Notes under the pieces: model-generated
What the model was told of the DNA's origin: nothing
The model's input: the letters and a program-made list of their open reading frames with translations, nothing else
Database searches by the model: none
Translations under genes and position numbers: made by a program
In this document: positions 49,090-59,220 of the stretch, in pieces
Layout of the letters: every line of letters begins with the position of its first letter
How positions within the stretch are numbered: the stretch's first letter is position 1
Origin: Methylohalomonas sp034521715
Lineage (GTDB): Bacteria > Pseudomonadota > Gammaproteobacteria > Methylohalomonadales > Methylohalomonadaceae
Direction: 5' to 3'
Assembly: GCA_034521715.1 (NCBI GenBank)
Contig: JAXHLY010000004.1
Location: 248,001-312,000 of the forward strand
DNA length: 64,000 nt

Positions 49090-49320
49090 ATGCTTCGGCC
49101 AGACAGCGACGCTGTAATGCTTTTCGCTGATCCAGGGCATCCGTGATGCGCCGATAGACTTGCTTTGGGGACCAGGCGCGCATTGTTGTCGGAGGCGACC
49201 GCCATGTGCGGGGCGATGAGATTGCTGTTTGCCTCCTGGATACGGCGTTCGCAGTCGACCAGAAATCCAGCGAGTTGTGCTTCCGCGCCAACAACGCCGC
49301 GGGAGTACTTTCTTGAAGTC
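49090..49320 (-). pseudogene. Unrecognised C-terminal protein fragment
   Basis: GVVGAEAQLAGFLVDCERRI, QEANSNLIAPHMAVASDNNA and, after a slip, KQVYRRITDALDQRKALQRR to a stop near 49090 read as a plausible protein end. The family is not recognised. It follows the FAD-protein fragment on the same strand and might be the tail of a further locus gene. Confidence 0.3.
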
Positions 49321-49855
49321 ATCAGTATTTCGGTTCAGTGGTATGACCGATAATTCCGAGCTGACGGAGACCGACGAGCGAGTCCTGTTTCCATTCTTCG
49401 CCCTCGCGGTGGGCCTCTTCGCCGAGGGTCGTGTATTCGACCTGCAGGGTTTTTGATTTGCTGCCGTCGGTGAACAGCCCGGGAAAGTTGATGCGCCGGA
49501 TCCGGTGTCCCGGATCAGCCAGCAGGATTTCATGGTAGTCGGGATTGACGGGCTCAACTGAAGGTAAAGCTGCCCGGCAGTTCCCATTGCGGCTCGCCCT
49601 TCGGTAGCTGCAGCCAGCGGACCGCCTTGCAAAGCGCCGGCAGCGGCGCACACCAGAAGATGCGGTCGGCCGTGTAGGTGGTTCCGCCGGCACTGACCGA
49701 GCGGACCTGCAGGCTGTCGGGATCGATATCCGCCTGGATGTCGGTCAGACCCGTATAGACCGGGATCGAGGACTCAGCTTCCTTGAGCATGGCATGGATC
49801 CAGGCCGCATAGCCGCCCTGCCCGGCCGGATACGAGAACCGGTTCCCGCTCGATA
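49321..49855 (-). pseudogene. FAD/NAD(P)-binding oxidoreductase, 3' fragment
   Basis: RFSYPAGQGGYAAWIHAMLK, FWCAPLPALCKAVRWLQLPK, EPVNPDYHEILLADPGHRIR and RINFPGLFTDGSKSK resemble the C-terminal half of amine-oxidase/UDP-galactopyranose-mutase-like flavoproteins found in glycan loci. The FAD-binding N-terminus is absent. The fragment is fused directly to the truncated rmlB-like gene upstream, indicating a deletion that joined two genes. One slip near 49557 splits it. Confidence 0.5.
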
Positions 49856-50631
49856 TTATAGGTCTGTCCGGTTCGCCGGCAGTCAGGAAGCGGTGCAATG
49901 CCCGGGCATGATCGTCGACGTGAGAGCCAGTCGCGGATGTTGTCGCCGGCAGCCGTATACGCGGCAGTTCGCGTTCCTCAACGGCGTTGAGAATCATCAG
50001 CGGGATGAGCTTTTCCGGGAACTGGTACGGGCCGTAGTTGTTGGAAGAGCTGGCGATCAGCACCGGCAGACCGTAGGTTCGGTGCCAGGCACGCACGAGG
50101 CGATCGCCCGCGGCCTTGCTGGCCGCGTACGGGGAATTCGGCCGGTAGGCATCGGCCTCCCGGAACGGCGGATCCTCCGGTCCGAGCTCGCCGTAGACCT
50201 CATCGGTCGAAACGTGGTGGAACCGGAACGCGGAGCGAATAGGGCCCGGTAAGCTCGTTCCAGTATTCACGCGCGGTCTCCAGCAGATTGCGGGTGCCGG
50301 TGACGTTGCGTCTCGATGGAGACGCCCGGCCCCTCGATGGATTGAGTCGGTGCTGGTGATTCGGCCGGCAGATGCAGGACTGCCGACGGACGGTATTCCC
50401 GGAAGACCCGGTCCAGGGCGGGCCGGTCGCGGATATCGACCCGTTCGAAAACGTGGCGCGGGTGATCGAGCACGTCGTCAGAGGGACTCGAGATTGCCCG
50501 CATAGGTCAAGGCGTCCAGGTTGACAACGGTAGCGTCGGTCTCACGGATCAGGTGACGGACGACCGCAGAAACCGATGAAACCGGCGCCCCCGGTCACCA
50601 GTACGGTGTGAATGGTTTCGCTGGTCGGCAT
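49856..50631 (-). pseudogene. rmlB: dTDP-glucose 4,6-dehydratase (RmlB-like), truncated and frameshifted
   Basis: ATG at 50631 reads MPTSETIHTVLVTGGAGFIG. Other frames provide RHVFERVDIRDRPALDRVFR, EYRPSAVLHLPAES, RFHHVSTDEVYGELG, YRPNSPYAASKAAGDRLVRA (YxxxK), ASSSNNYGPYQFPEKLIPLM and HVDDHARALHRFLTAGEPDR. These are diagnostic of RmlB, which makes dTDP-4-keto-6-deoxyglucose. Coding stops at about residue 258, at the position normally followed by TYNIGG, and the frame joins an FAD-protein fragment. At least four slips. It starts 10 bases beyond the exporter B stop. Confidence 0.8.
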
Positions 50632-50640
50632 ACGCGGTCG

Positions 50641-52470
50641 TTACCTCGGGATAGCGGTCAGCGACCGGAACCGCGCGTCCTGCTCCAGCAGCTCCTCGAA
50701 GCGGCCCGACGCCTGAATTTGTCCCTGCTCCAACGGCGCCAGCCTGATCGCAGTTGCGCACCGTGCTGATGCGGTGCGCGATCAGAATGACGGTCTTCCG
50801 ACGATGCAGTGCCTCGATGCGCTTCCATCAGGGCCTTTTCGGTTACCGTGTCCAGGGCGCTCGTCGGCTCGTCAGAATACGTAGTATTTTCCGGGTCATG
50901 GTAGAGGGCACGCGCAATGCCGACACGCCTGGCTCGCCGGCCGACAGGCGCACGCCACGCTCGCCTACTTTTGTATCATACTGTTCTGACAGCTCTCCGC
51001 ATGATGAAATCGTGGAGCTGGGCCAGGCGCGCGCAGCGGCTGACCTGATCGCGGTCGATCCGATCGGGCGGTACGCCCAGGGCGATGTTTTCGGCAATGC
51101 TGGCATCTGTAAGAAAGATATCCTGCGGGACATAGCCGAGGGTCTGTTGCCAAGCCCGCAGGTTCGCATCGGTCACCGGCTCGCCGGTCCGCCCCGCGAT
51201 CTGTACCCTGCGTCAGGCCGGAGCAGACCGAGGAGCGCGTCCACCAGCGTGGTTTTGCCCGCGCCGGTGCTGCCCACGAGTCCCATCGAGCTGCCGACCG
51301 GAATACTCAGATCGATGCCCGACAGTGCCTCGGCGGCGGCGCCGGGATAAGTGTAATGGACCTCGCGGAGGGCGATTTCCCTGCGGGGTTTCAACGGTTG
51401 CGATACCTTCCGGCGGATCTCGGCCAGGGCGTCGCGCTGGGCGAGATCGTCATAGATGCTGTCGAGCACGGCGGCACCGTAGCGCAACAGGGCCAGACAA
51501 CCAGATAGATCTTTCTGCGCCGCGGCTACAGGCGGCTAGCCGGCGAAGGCATAGAGGCCGAGCACGGGCAGGATTTCCCCGATCCCGCCACCCTCGGTGC
51601 CGCCATGCGCCGCCAGCAGTACCAGGGTCAGGGCGATGATGCCGCCGAATGACACCGCCTGCACCAGGTAGTTCGGTATCTGGGCCAGGACATGGCTGCT
51701 GGCCTGGTGCCGGGCGAAGCGGCTGGACGGTCCGAGAAAACGGCCCAGGTAGGCATGCTCGCGGCCGAGCAGCTTGATGTCCTTGATGCCGGCCAGGGCC
51801 TCACCGGCGGCGGTGAAGCGCTCGCGGTTGGCGCTAACCCGATCTGCGGCCGATACGCCCGAGCGGTCCGCGCACGAAGAAATAGATGCCGCCGTAGAGT
51901 CCGCCCAGTACGGCGATCACCACCGCCGCCACGACCGGATCGACAGCGATGAGCAGCGCCACGATCCCGATAAGCACGAAACTGTAGGCTACCAGTTCCA
52001 GGCCGGGCCGCAGGACGTTGCGGACAAGCTGGTTGACCTCGGAAAGAATGCTCTTGCCGAGGTCGCCGCTGTGGCGGTTTAGGAAGAAGGCGTAGGGGTG
52101 GCGCAGGTAGGTTTCCAGCAGGCGGCATGCCAGGGCATGACCACGCATCTCGATATACCGGTTCATGGCGTAGATGGTCAAAGCCCGGAAGGCCGATGCG
52201 ATCAGGACGAAGGCAAATGCCGCCCCGCCCAGCACCATGAGGAAGGCGTCCCGGGAGGTGAAGCCGAGCGTATCGTAATATCGTGGCCAGAACCGGATGA
52301 TTCTCGACCAGTTTGCCGGATTTGCCGAGCACACCGAGGAACGGCAGTACGGAAGCGACGCCGGCGGTCTCGAGCACGGCCATGATGGTGGTCATGATCA
52401 GGACCAGGATGCCGCGGCGTTTTTCCCGGGCGTTCAGGAGAGAGAGTACCTTGCGGATGGTATCGATCAT
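50641..52470 (-). pseudogene. PglK-like ABC exporter B (fused TMD-NBD), frameshifted
   Basis: It begins MIDTIRKVLSLLNAREKRRG with the helix TTIMAVLETAGVASVLPFLG as in PglK-type flippases. A second frame carries DAFLMVLGGAAFAFVLIASA, HPYAFFLNRHSGDLGKSILS and VAYSFVLIGIVALLIAVDPV. The ATPase has Walker A MGLVGSTGAGKTTLVDALLG and LGYVPQDIFLTDASIAENIA (Q-loop); the signature and Walker B regions are broken. The end FEELLEQDARFRSLTAIPR stops at 50641. It is paralogous to exporter A and more GC-rich. It probably flips the same or a second repeat unit. Confidence 0.85.
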
Positions 52471-52479
52471 GGTGATTGA

Positions 52480-53005
52480 CTGTTTGCCCCTGCGCCGTAG
52501 AAGCAGGAACTAAGAAACCGTGATTTCGGGCACGCTCCCGCCCTGCGGGGTCCGATTAAGGGACACCGCAAGGCGCGTTTTGTCGTTCCATCGTCCTTGC
52601 GTTTGTGCGCTGCCCTGGCCAGCCGAGTGAGCGCCCGGGGTTGCAGGGCCGTGTTCAATAAATGAACAGTATAGACCTTTATGTTCAGCGCGTGAACACT
52701 AACTGTGATGAAATCCGAGGGGCGGAACCAGCCTGCTTCTGGAAAATCAGATAGCGTGAACTCTGCTGATACCCCCGCCGGAGCCTGATAGTTCATGTTT
52801 GTAACGCAGGATATAAAGGCAGCAAGTCTCTGTAATCGAGCAGTTACAATGTAATGCTGCACGCCCTTTCAGGTTGCAGGTGGGTGTCCAGGTCGAGCGC
52901 CTCTCCGTGCTCGTCGATGCCGTTCGGCTATGGCCGTCGCCCATTGTCGGGACATCTCGTCTTCCATGCCATTGCATTTCTCGTGCTTTGCATATACGGG
53001 ACGGG
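52480..53005. other. Spacer homologous to 46880-47100
   Basis: Between exporter B and capsule protein B, stretches such as CTATCTGATTTTCCAGAAGC (minus strand) and AGTGTTCAC match, with drift, the spacer beside capsule protein A. TGTTCA/TGAACA motifs repeat in both. No gene is supported; the open frame across it is GC shadow. Confidence 0.5.
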
Positions 53006-54395
53006 TTATCCCCTGTTCCTGAATGGCATAAAGACAGTCTTCGCGAGTCTATCTTGATCAGAGGAATAACCATCTTGCGTATTCCTTGACATCGCATCGA
53101 TGCAGCTATTGTCATCAGGGATATGAAATACGCCCTCGCAGAAGCTGTACCACTCGTGTCCGAATACGAGAGCCGGCTTGCCCTGGAACAGGCCCTCCCA
53201 GCAAACCGTGCTGGTCACTGAGGCAACTGCACGGCAGTGGTCGACCAGTTTCCTGGCCGAGATTCTGGCCGGAACCAGCTGCACATTGGGGAAGCGCAAG
53301 ATCTCCCGATAGAATGCCGACGTCCTGAAAAACTTGAAAACAGGCCGATCATATAACTGGACAGGATGCTCCTTGACATACAGGGTCCACCCCTCCGGCA
53401 GTGCGCGGGATAACATCTCGATCATCAACAGCTGCTGACCGAAGACGCCGCCCTGGGGAATGCTGGTGCGTTCCGGCTGGACATGCAGGGGCACAAAAAC
53501 ATAAGGGGCATTGTAATCAGGCTTTACAGCCCGTAAGTGATAATAACTGCGTAACGCCCAGCGCCGGTGCATTGTCTGTAACTCTCGCCCGAGGACTTTC
53601 GCAAAGAATTTACTGCGTTTCCCCGTAAGAATAAAATAAATCTTCTTGAGTATGGTCTCTTTGAGTTTGACTCGATCAGATTTGTGGTTTATGACATAAC
53701 GGCGTTTGAAGTCCTCATATACTACGTCCTCGTAAGTGCCTGTCATTCTTTTGTAATACGCTTTCCAAGAATCATTCAATTCAGCGCCTGTATGCCTCCC
53801 CTCCCTGAGGGTCCTGTTATAACAGGAAACAATTCTTTTTGGATGTTCCTCGAATCGGTTTGTTGGCGTCATTGTGCCGGCAATATGATATGGCTCCAGT
53901 AACAATAGTGTATTAATGTCAGAATCATCCGCCAGCAGATCGGGAAGGAAGTCGTATATGTGAGCCGGAATACTATTGTATACAAGTAAATCCGGCGAGA
54001 CATGCTTCAGAAAACAGTGCCAGAACGTTATCGATTGATAATATTCCGCCATCTGATCCATGCCATACGGTCTGCGCGCCTCACGCAGAAACACCGAATA
54101 TAGCACAGGATAATACCTGGCAAGCCTACGGATTATATCAACATCGCGTACGGGCCATTCCCTGAAAGGAATGGAAGCCGGCAAACCGGCGGCGTATTGC
54201 ATCGCTTTTATGATGGTATACAACGTCGGGAAACAGTTCCCGTATGAGCTTTCCATGTTGGGCAGCGAACCGAACCAGTGTACTGGAGTCCAGTTTTTCA
54301 GTTCGCAAAGCCGGGCCATGAGCTTTACATATCTGAGAACTCGACAGGTCATAGACGATAATTCGTCTTGGCACCATGTTATTTTCGCTATTCAT
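53006..54395 (-). pseudogene. Capsule polysaccharide biosynthesis protein, copy B, one N-terminal frameshift
   Basis: ATG at 54395 gives MNSENNMVPRRIIVYDLSSS; after a slip near 54330 one frame runs to 53006 (YVKLMARLCELKNWTPVHWF, MDQMAEYYQSITFWHCFLKH, VSPDLLVYNSIPAHIYDFLP, SIPQGGVFGQQLLMIEMLSR, YVKEHPVQLYDRPVFKFFRT, SVTSTVCWEGLFQGKPALVF). It is the better-preserved of two paralogues (A at 47112) in the KpsC/S-like capsule family. The C-terminus after DRLAKTVFMPFRNRG may be altered by another slip. It would build or link the capsule chain in the cytoplasm before export. Confidence 0.82.
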
Positions 54396-54769
54396 ATTTC
54401 CTTGTGCTATCTGCAGCTGCTTCCGGGGATTGCTTCGCTACGCTCGCAATGACACCAGTTCATCCATCTACTACTGCCACTGCGCTTACACGACTCCCCG
54501 GCTGCTGGCGCCATGCGCAGTTGTGTAATAGCCTCTGCCCATGTCGGCCCACGAATCCGCATGCACCTGGTACGAGAACACAACCGTTGTCTTTGGATAC
54601 CAGTCATCTACATCCATCATATAATTTATAGTACGATTTCATAAGAAATACTTAACAGAAATAAAGAGTTTTTCAATGATACCATCTGTAAACTACAACC
54701 ATAAGCTTTCTTACTGTCCTGCCCGCAGGTAAAGTAAGGCTTTATACCTGCATGTGAAGCGGTGGCCCC
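54396..54769. other. Divergent intergenic region
   Basis: This 374-base gap separates the minus-strand capsule gene from the plus-strand GT2 gene and should hold promoters for both. It contains the genome's common TTGCTTCGCTACGCTCGCAA/TGACA repeat fragment near 54430. No gene is seen. Confidence 0.45.
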
Positions 54770-55659
54770 ATGTCCGTGAAAGATGACAAGCTCCAATGTT
54801 CCGTTATTGTCCCCGTCTATAACCAGTGGGATCTGGTTCCGAAGCTCATCGGTTGCCTGGATAGCCAGTCACTTGGCCAGAAGGCATTCGAACTACTTCT
54901 GATTGACAATGGCTCCAGCCAGTTACCAGACCCTGTCGGCCTGCCGCCTTTCGCCCGACTGCTGCATTGCCAGGAACCGGGGTCTTACGCAGCGCGGAAC
55001 CAGGGTATCAAACATGCTCGGGGCGCATACCTGGTCTTCACGGACGCCGATTGCCTGCCATCGTCGCAATGGCTTGAACAGGGGCTTCAGTGCATCAAAC
55101 ACGCCGATCGTCCCCACCATACCATTGTTGCCGGCGGCATTCAGATGGTTCCCTTTAATGATAATTCTATCAACGCCTATGAACTTTATGACATGACGCT
55201 GGGCCTGCTCCAGGAACACTATGTTCGCATGGGATATGGGACTACAGCCAACCTGTTTTTTGCCAAATCGATCATTAATCGCGTCGGCTGCTTCGAGCAG
55301 TCCCGGTATTCGGGCGGGGACGCGGAATTCTGCCGGCGAGCAAGCCAATATGGTGTCGAAATGTATTATTGTGCGGCAGCCTTGGTGTACCACCCAGCTC
55401 GTGCAAGCTGGCAGGAACTGGCTCATAAGGCACGCCGGATCAAGGGGGGCAAGTCCTGCATGGCAATCTGCGGAGACGGCTGTCATTTATATCACGCACC
55501 GTTATACCGCCCGTATGGGCATGGCGCCGGATACTCCAGACCAGGTCGCTGACTGTCGGGCAACGCCTTTTGCTGTGCACGATCAAGGCCAGGCTGTGGG
55601 CTGTCGAATTGGCGGAAGTCGTGCGCTTGCTGCTTGGCGGCCGCCCTGTCCGCACCTGA
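54770..55659 (+). pseudogene. GT2-family glycosyltransferase, one frameshift near the 3' end
   Basis: ATG at 54770 reads MSVKDDKLQCSVIVPVYNQW, FELLLIDNGSSQLPD, GSYAARNQGIKHARGAYLVF and TDADCLPSSQWLEQ, with the metal-binding DAD. The acceptor region GYGTTANLFFAKSIINRVGC with GGDAEFCRRASQYGVEMYYC is typical. Within a G6 run near 55445 the frame slips; the restored frame reads HGNLRRRLSFISRTVIPPVW to LLLGGRPVRT and the stop at 55659. A homopolymer slip is a classic sequencing artefact. It is closely related to the broken GT2 at 24305. Confidence 0.88.
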
Positions 55660-56100
55660 AACAGCACCCAATCTACACCCCCGGTTGCGACTTACGCTGA
55701 AGATACAGAAACGCAGGCGTACTAGCGCCCACCAAGGCAACAAAAATGGTGATCGTGCTAATATCAATCAAGCAGCTCTCACTAAAGGTCTTTATAGACC
55801 GCAAGTTGACAATCGATCTGAGGCTAAAGTAAGTGTTCCGGATTCTGCAACATTCTCCGAACGTGTCCGGTATTTTTGTCATTCCAGACTTGACCCGTAA
55901 CCCGGCAAGAAACGGCGGGGCTATTTAGCTACGCATAAAACCAGTGGTGTTCTGATGCTGCGCGGCTGCTTGTCGCAATGTTAGTACTGTATTATAGTAT
56001 AAATTATAAAATTCGCTGTAGTAGCAGCATCTTGGCAAACAATATGATTATGGCCATTCTGTACTTGGCAGAATAATAAGTTCTAGATATAGAATCTTTT
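55660..56100. other. Gap between convergent genes, no gene seen
   Basis: About 440 bases between the plus-strand GT2 and the minus-strand sulfotransferase E. The only regular element is CATTCCAGACTTGACCCGTA near 55880. No terminator hairpin with a T-run is clear. Confidence 0.4.
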
Positions 56101-57188
56101 CTAGCGACTCAAGCTTTCATATTCGTTTGTAAACTCTGGCGGATACTTAATCAAAATCCTCTTTAATTGTTGTATTATCGATTCGGCAAGATTCCTTACC
56201 TTGTTAAAATCATACTTATCAAGTATTTCCTCTAGATCACTGATCTTTTGTTCATGACAATCACTTTCAAATGCACGACTAGATCTCGACGATGACAAGA
56301 AGTTAATATTATATTTCCGATACAGCCATTCCAGGTCTTCTTTATGATTAGTGCTTATAACGTTGACAATCTCACCCTTCAGTTCAGGAACAGTGTAGTC
56401 ATTAATATCAGACAATCTGTTAATTAAATTTACTAGCAAGTTTGAATCCCATTTCCTTTTGTTATTGCTATTACGATAAAAATACTTTCTGTATTGAGAA
56501 ACGAGATATATGCCTTCTACTGGCATTGATTTGTTCGATTGAACATACCTGGTAATGTGAATTTTTTTAACAAAGAACTGCGACGCTACATCCAGAAAGT
56601 CATTTATGACATCTCCATTTTTAAGTATAGCCCTGTCATAAGGTCTCACAAACAGTTTACCTGGAAACAGGTCATTCCATAGCTCAATAATATTCCTGAA
56701 ATTGCTTTTGTATTTGCATGGGTATTTTATTTGCCAGGATGCCTTTATATGTTGCTGCATCGACGATAGATAGAGAGAGCAGGGTGTCTCACATAAAATA
56801 TTAACCTAATGTCGTCAACACCCAGGCCATACAGATGCTTTTTAAGATTTTCTATTTCATGCGCCGTAAATCCGCACAAATTTTCTGCAGATATGATGAT
56901 CCTGTCTGACCTTAATATGGCTTGCTCGAGATTTCTACGATATATATCAATGTCTTGCTTCAGTGACCGTGAATCTTTCGAATAGGTGGCCTTGTAAGTT
57001 CTGACCAGCCTGTCGTATTCCTTATATAAGGCCTCAATAAATCTGTGATTGACTGCCTTTCCCTGATACAGATCCAGTGGGTAAGACACGCCTTTTAGCT
57101 CACCCACGCGCGCGGCATGCGCCAGTGTATTCTGAATAGAGGTTGTTCCAGTCTTCGGTGAACCTATGTGAAGTAGTAACTGTTTCAT
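56101..57188 (-). pseudogene. PAPS-dependent sulfotransferase E, one frameshift
   Basis: ATG at 57188 (MKQLLLHIGSPKTGTTSIQN) carries a textbook PAPS loop, SPKTGTTSIQNTLA. SDRIIISAENLCGFTAHEIE and VDDIRLIFYVRHPALSIYRR give the 3'-phosphate site. After a slip near 56755 the frame continues WQIKYPCKYKSNFRNIIELW, GKLFVRPYDRAILKNGDVIN and a charged tail to YESLSR. About 360 residues in total. This form (KTGTTSIQ ... FVRPYDR) is common in polysaccharide loci. It lies downstream of the oxygenase/cupin pair on the same strand and may share their operon. Confidence 0.82.
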
Positions 57189-57291
57189 GGAATCCGAGGT
57201 CCCTACTACTGTCATGGCCTGGCAGGGTCAACATAGGAAGAATGCTCGATATCTGAAACCATGTCACGGATCCATCCTTCATATTCAGGAA

Positions 57292-58053
57292 TCAATGTAA
57301 TAAGCGCTTAATCCTGTTTATCACCCGGCGTTTAATGGGAATATATCTTGATGAATGAAATTCGAAGACAATATAGTATGCGGTCATATCTGATTCATTT
57401 TTCATTCCGTGCTTCTTGCCCGCAGGGAAATATACTACGCTATATGGATCTATGGTTTGGCCAAGTGTTTTGATATTGCCCCCAAGAGTTACTATAGCTA
57501 CATCGTATTCATCAGCATGGGCTTTATAGCCACCACCGGGTTTCAGGCTCGTCAGATGGCAGTGCAGTTTGTCAAGATATCTTGTCTCGATATCTAACAG
57601 CCTGTTTGTGGCGAATGCCCTGTCACTGTCCGGGAAAAGACCCGACGTATCGAATAATTGGATAACCGAAGCCGGATCCTCGTTATATTCCGGGTTGACC
57701 CACTTGAACATCAAATACGTTACAGGCAGGTCGCCGGAATTCCTTATAGTGTGATATTGCCAGGCCGGATAATAAACAAACGTTCCCGGGGTTGCTTTCT
57801 CGATCCTGGCATTGTCTTCAGTTTCAGAATCGGAGATGACCAGGTCTGCCTCACCATCCAGGACAATCAGTATCTCCTCTTGCGCATGGGCATGTGGCGC
57901 ATGCGGTGAGTGGCCGGCACTCAGAACGGAGACATGACATTTTAACGGTTCCAGTATTCTGCTTTTAGCCTTATACAGAAAATATGGCTTCCATTTTCGC
58001 TCCTTATCTTCATCAAGCGGCAAGTCGATTTTAATAATTCTGCTGGAGGCCAT
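57292..58053 (-). CDS. Two-cupin protein
   Basis: The 253 residues form two cupin barrels. The first has GHSPHAPHAHAQEEILIVLD and GTFVYYPAWQYHTIRNSGDL, with the HxH...E...H metal ligands. The second has KPGGGYKAHADEYDVAIVTL and SVVYFPAGKKHGMKNESDMT. Such bicupins act as dioxygenases, isomerases or sugar-binding sensors; the specific reaction is not predictable. Its start overlaps the end of the PhyH-like gene by 23 bases. About 30 codons after its stop, an out-of-frame stretch IPEYEGWIRDMVSDIEHSSY could be a shifted continuation. Confidence 0.8.
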   Translation of the reverse strand: MASSRIIKIDLPLDEDKERKWKPYFLYKAKSRILEPLKCHVSVLSAGHSPHAPHAHAQEEILIVLDGEADLVISDSETEDNARIEKATPGTFVYYPAWQYHTIRNSGDLPVTYLMFKWVNPEYNEDPASVIQLFDTSGLFPDSDRAFATNRLLDIETRYLDKLHCHLTSLKPGGGYKAHADEYDVAIVTLGGNIKTLGQTIDPYSVVYFPAGKKHGMKNESDMTAYYIVFEFHSSRYIPIKRRVINRIKRLLH

Positions 58054-58855
58054 AATATGTCTCGCTATACATGGTATCCGGTGACGGTGCAGATACTATT
58101 CGATTTATACCAGATACAGGTCTTCCCCTTATCGATATTACCGGCGGCAGTGGATCATCCTTGAATATGAACGGCCAATCACGTTGCTTGAGGTCTGGAA
58201 TTCTGACCACACTGTCTGCCGATGCATACTGCAATAGTAATGCCTTTTGATGCTTTCTGCCGGCATTAAAAGAAGCGTGCCATATCCTGCCGTCAAAGAA
58301 CACCGCCTCACCGTCGACTATATATGGTGTCTCCAGATAGACACCTGGATCGACGGTGCGGGCCAGATTGACAATATCCCTGTCCGTCATGCTTTTTCTG
58401 TCCAGATGTCTGTCGTATTCCATCTTCTGAATAATTTCATCAAACCGGTGTGAGCCGATCAGAAAGGTCGGGGCTGTTCTTCTGGAGCAATAACTGATCC
58501 CAATCCATGCGGATGCGAACAAGCCAGTACCCTGTGTGCATTCAATATCCACATGCCATTGATGCCGTCCGCCTGGCTTTTTTTCGATCAGGCTCGCACC
58601 CCACAGGATTATATCCTCCCCCAGCAGTTTGCTGACTATATCGATAATAGATCGCCTCGTGGCAAGTCTGTATATAAAATAATCACTTGCCGCGTGACCT
58701 TTCGGCCAGTCCAGGGGGGTGGGCCGTAATGCCTTGTTGAAGTACGTTTCGATTTCACGGCATTCCCTTTTGTCGAAAATCCTTACGGGTCCGATGAGAC
58801 CACTTGCAGCGAACCGCTCCACGGTGATCGCGCTTTCACGTTTCCTCAACCACAT
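58031..58855 (-). CDS. Phytanoyl-CoA-dioxygenase-like Fe(II)/2-oxoglutarate oxygenase
   Basis: This 274-residue PhyH-family enzyme has the iron-binding HxD in GGRHQWHVDIECTQG and the distal His in VFFDGRIWHASFNAGRKHQK, where a following basic residue binds 2-oxoglutarate. Bacterial members hydroxylate or otherwise oxidise small substrates, and in glycan loci probably a sugar or lipid-linked residue (inference). It precedes and overlaps the two-cupin gene, so the two may act on the same substrate. The gene is intact. Confidence 0.85.
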   Translation of the reverse strand: MWLRKRESAITVERFAASGLIGPVRIFDKRECREIETYFNKALRPTPLDWPKGHAASDYFIYRLATRRSIIDIVSKLLGEDIILWGASLIEKKPGGRHQWHVDIECTQGTGLFASAWIGISYCSRRTAPTFLIGSHRFDEIIQKMEYDRHLDRKSMTDRDIVNLARTVDPGVYLETPYIVDGEAVFFDGRIWHASFNAGRKHQKALLLQYASADSVVRIPDLKQRDWPFIFKDDPLPPVISIRGRPVSGINRIVSAPSPDTMYSETYYGLQQNY

Positions 58856-59220
58856 GCTGGCATGATCTCCCTCCGGATGGCAGATCGGTGTATATCAGTC
58901 TGAAACTCGATTCCGGGTCATGCCCGGAATGGCGAAAATACTGGGCACGGTCGGAGAATGTTGCAGAATTCAGAACAGCTATTTAGCGGCTGCCAACATA
59001 TCGCCAGTTGCTGTATAGCTGTTTGGGAGCTTTTTTGCGCATATGCGCCCATTATTCCGTACTGCCCACTCCCAATAGGTTGCCTGTGATTGGCGATTTT
59101 ATGGCTAGACGTAGACCGATGACAAGCATACTTCAAACTGCTAACATTGGTACGATTGAATCAAAATAATGCGGGTTTTACCCTACACTCAAAGAGTTAT
59201 CGAAATAAACAGGGGGAGGA
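58856..59220. promoter_or_regulatory. Divergent intergenic region between oxygenase and epimerase
   Basis: 365 bases without a gene, expected to hold both promoters. The plus-strand gene has a strong ribosome site GGGGGAGG at 59211-59218. No operator palindrome is obvious. Confidence 0.4.

Noticed and set aside
49085..49653. 219-residue minus-strand frame rich in Arg, Ser and Pro
   Set aside because: It is an alternate frame over the FAD-protein fragment; the other frames carry recognisable motifs.
52467..52862. 131-residue minus-strand frame between exporter B and capsule protein B
   Set aside because: It overlaps spacer DNA that is also found, drifted and without this frame, beside the other copy; no family features.
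17214..55659. Programmed frameshifting or recoding as an explanation for broken genes
   Set aside because: The slips are at unrelated positions, in both directions and often in long homopolymers, without slippery heptamers and pseudoknots in common. Error or decay is simpler.
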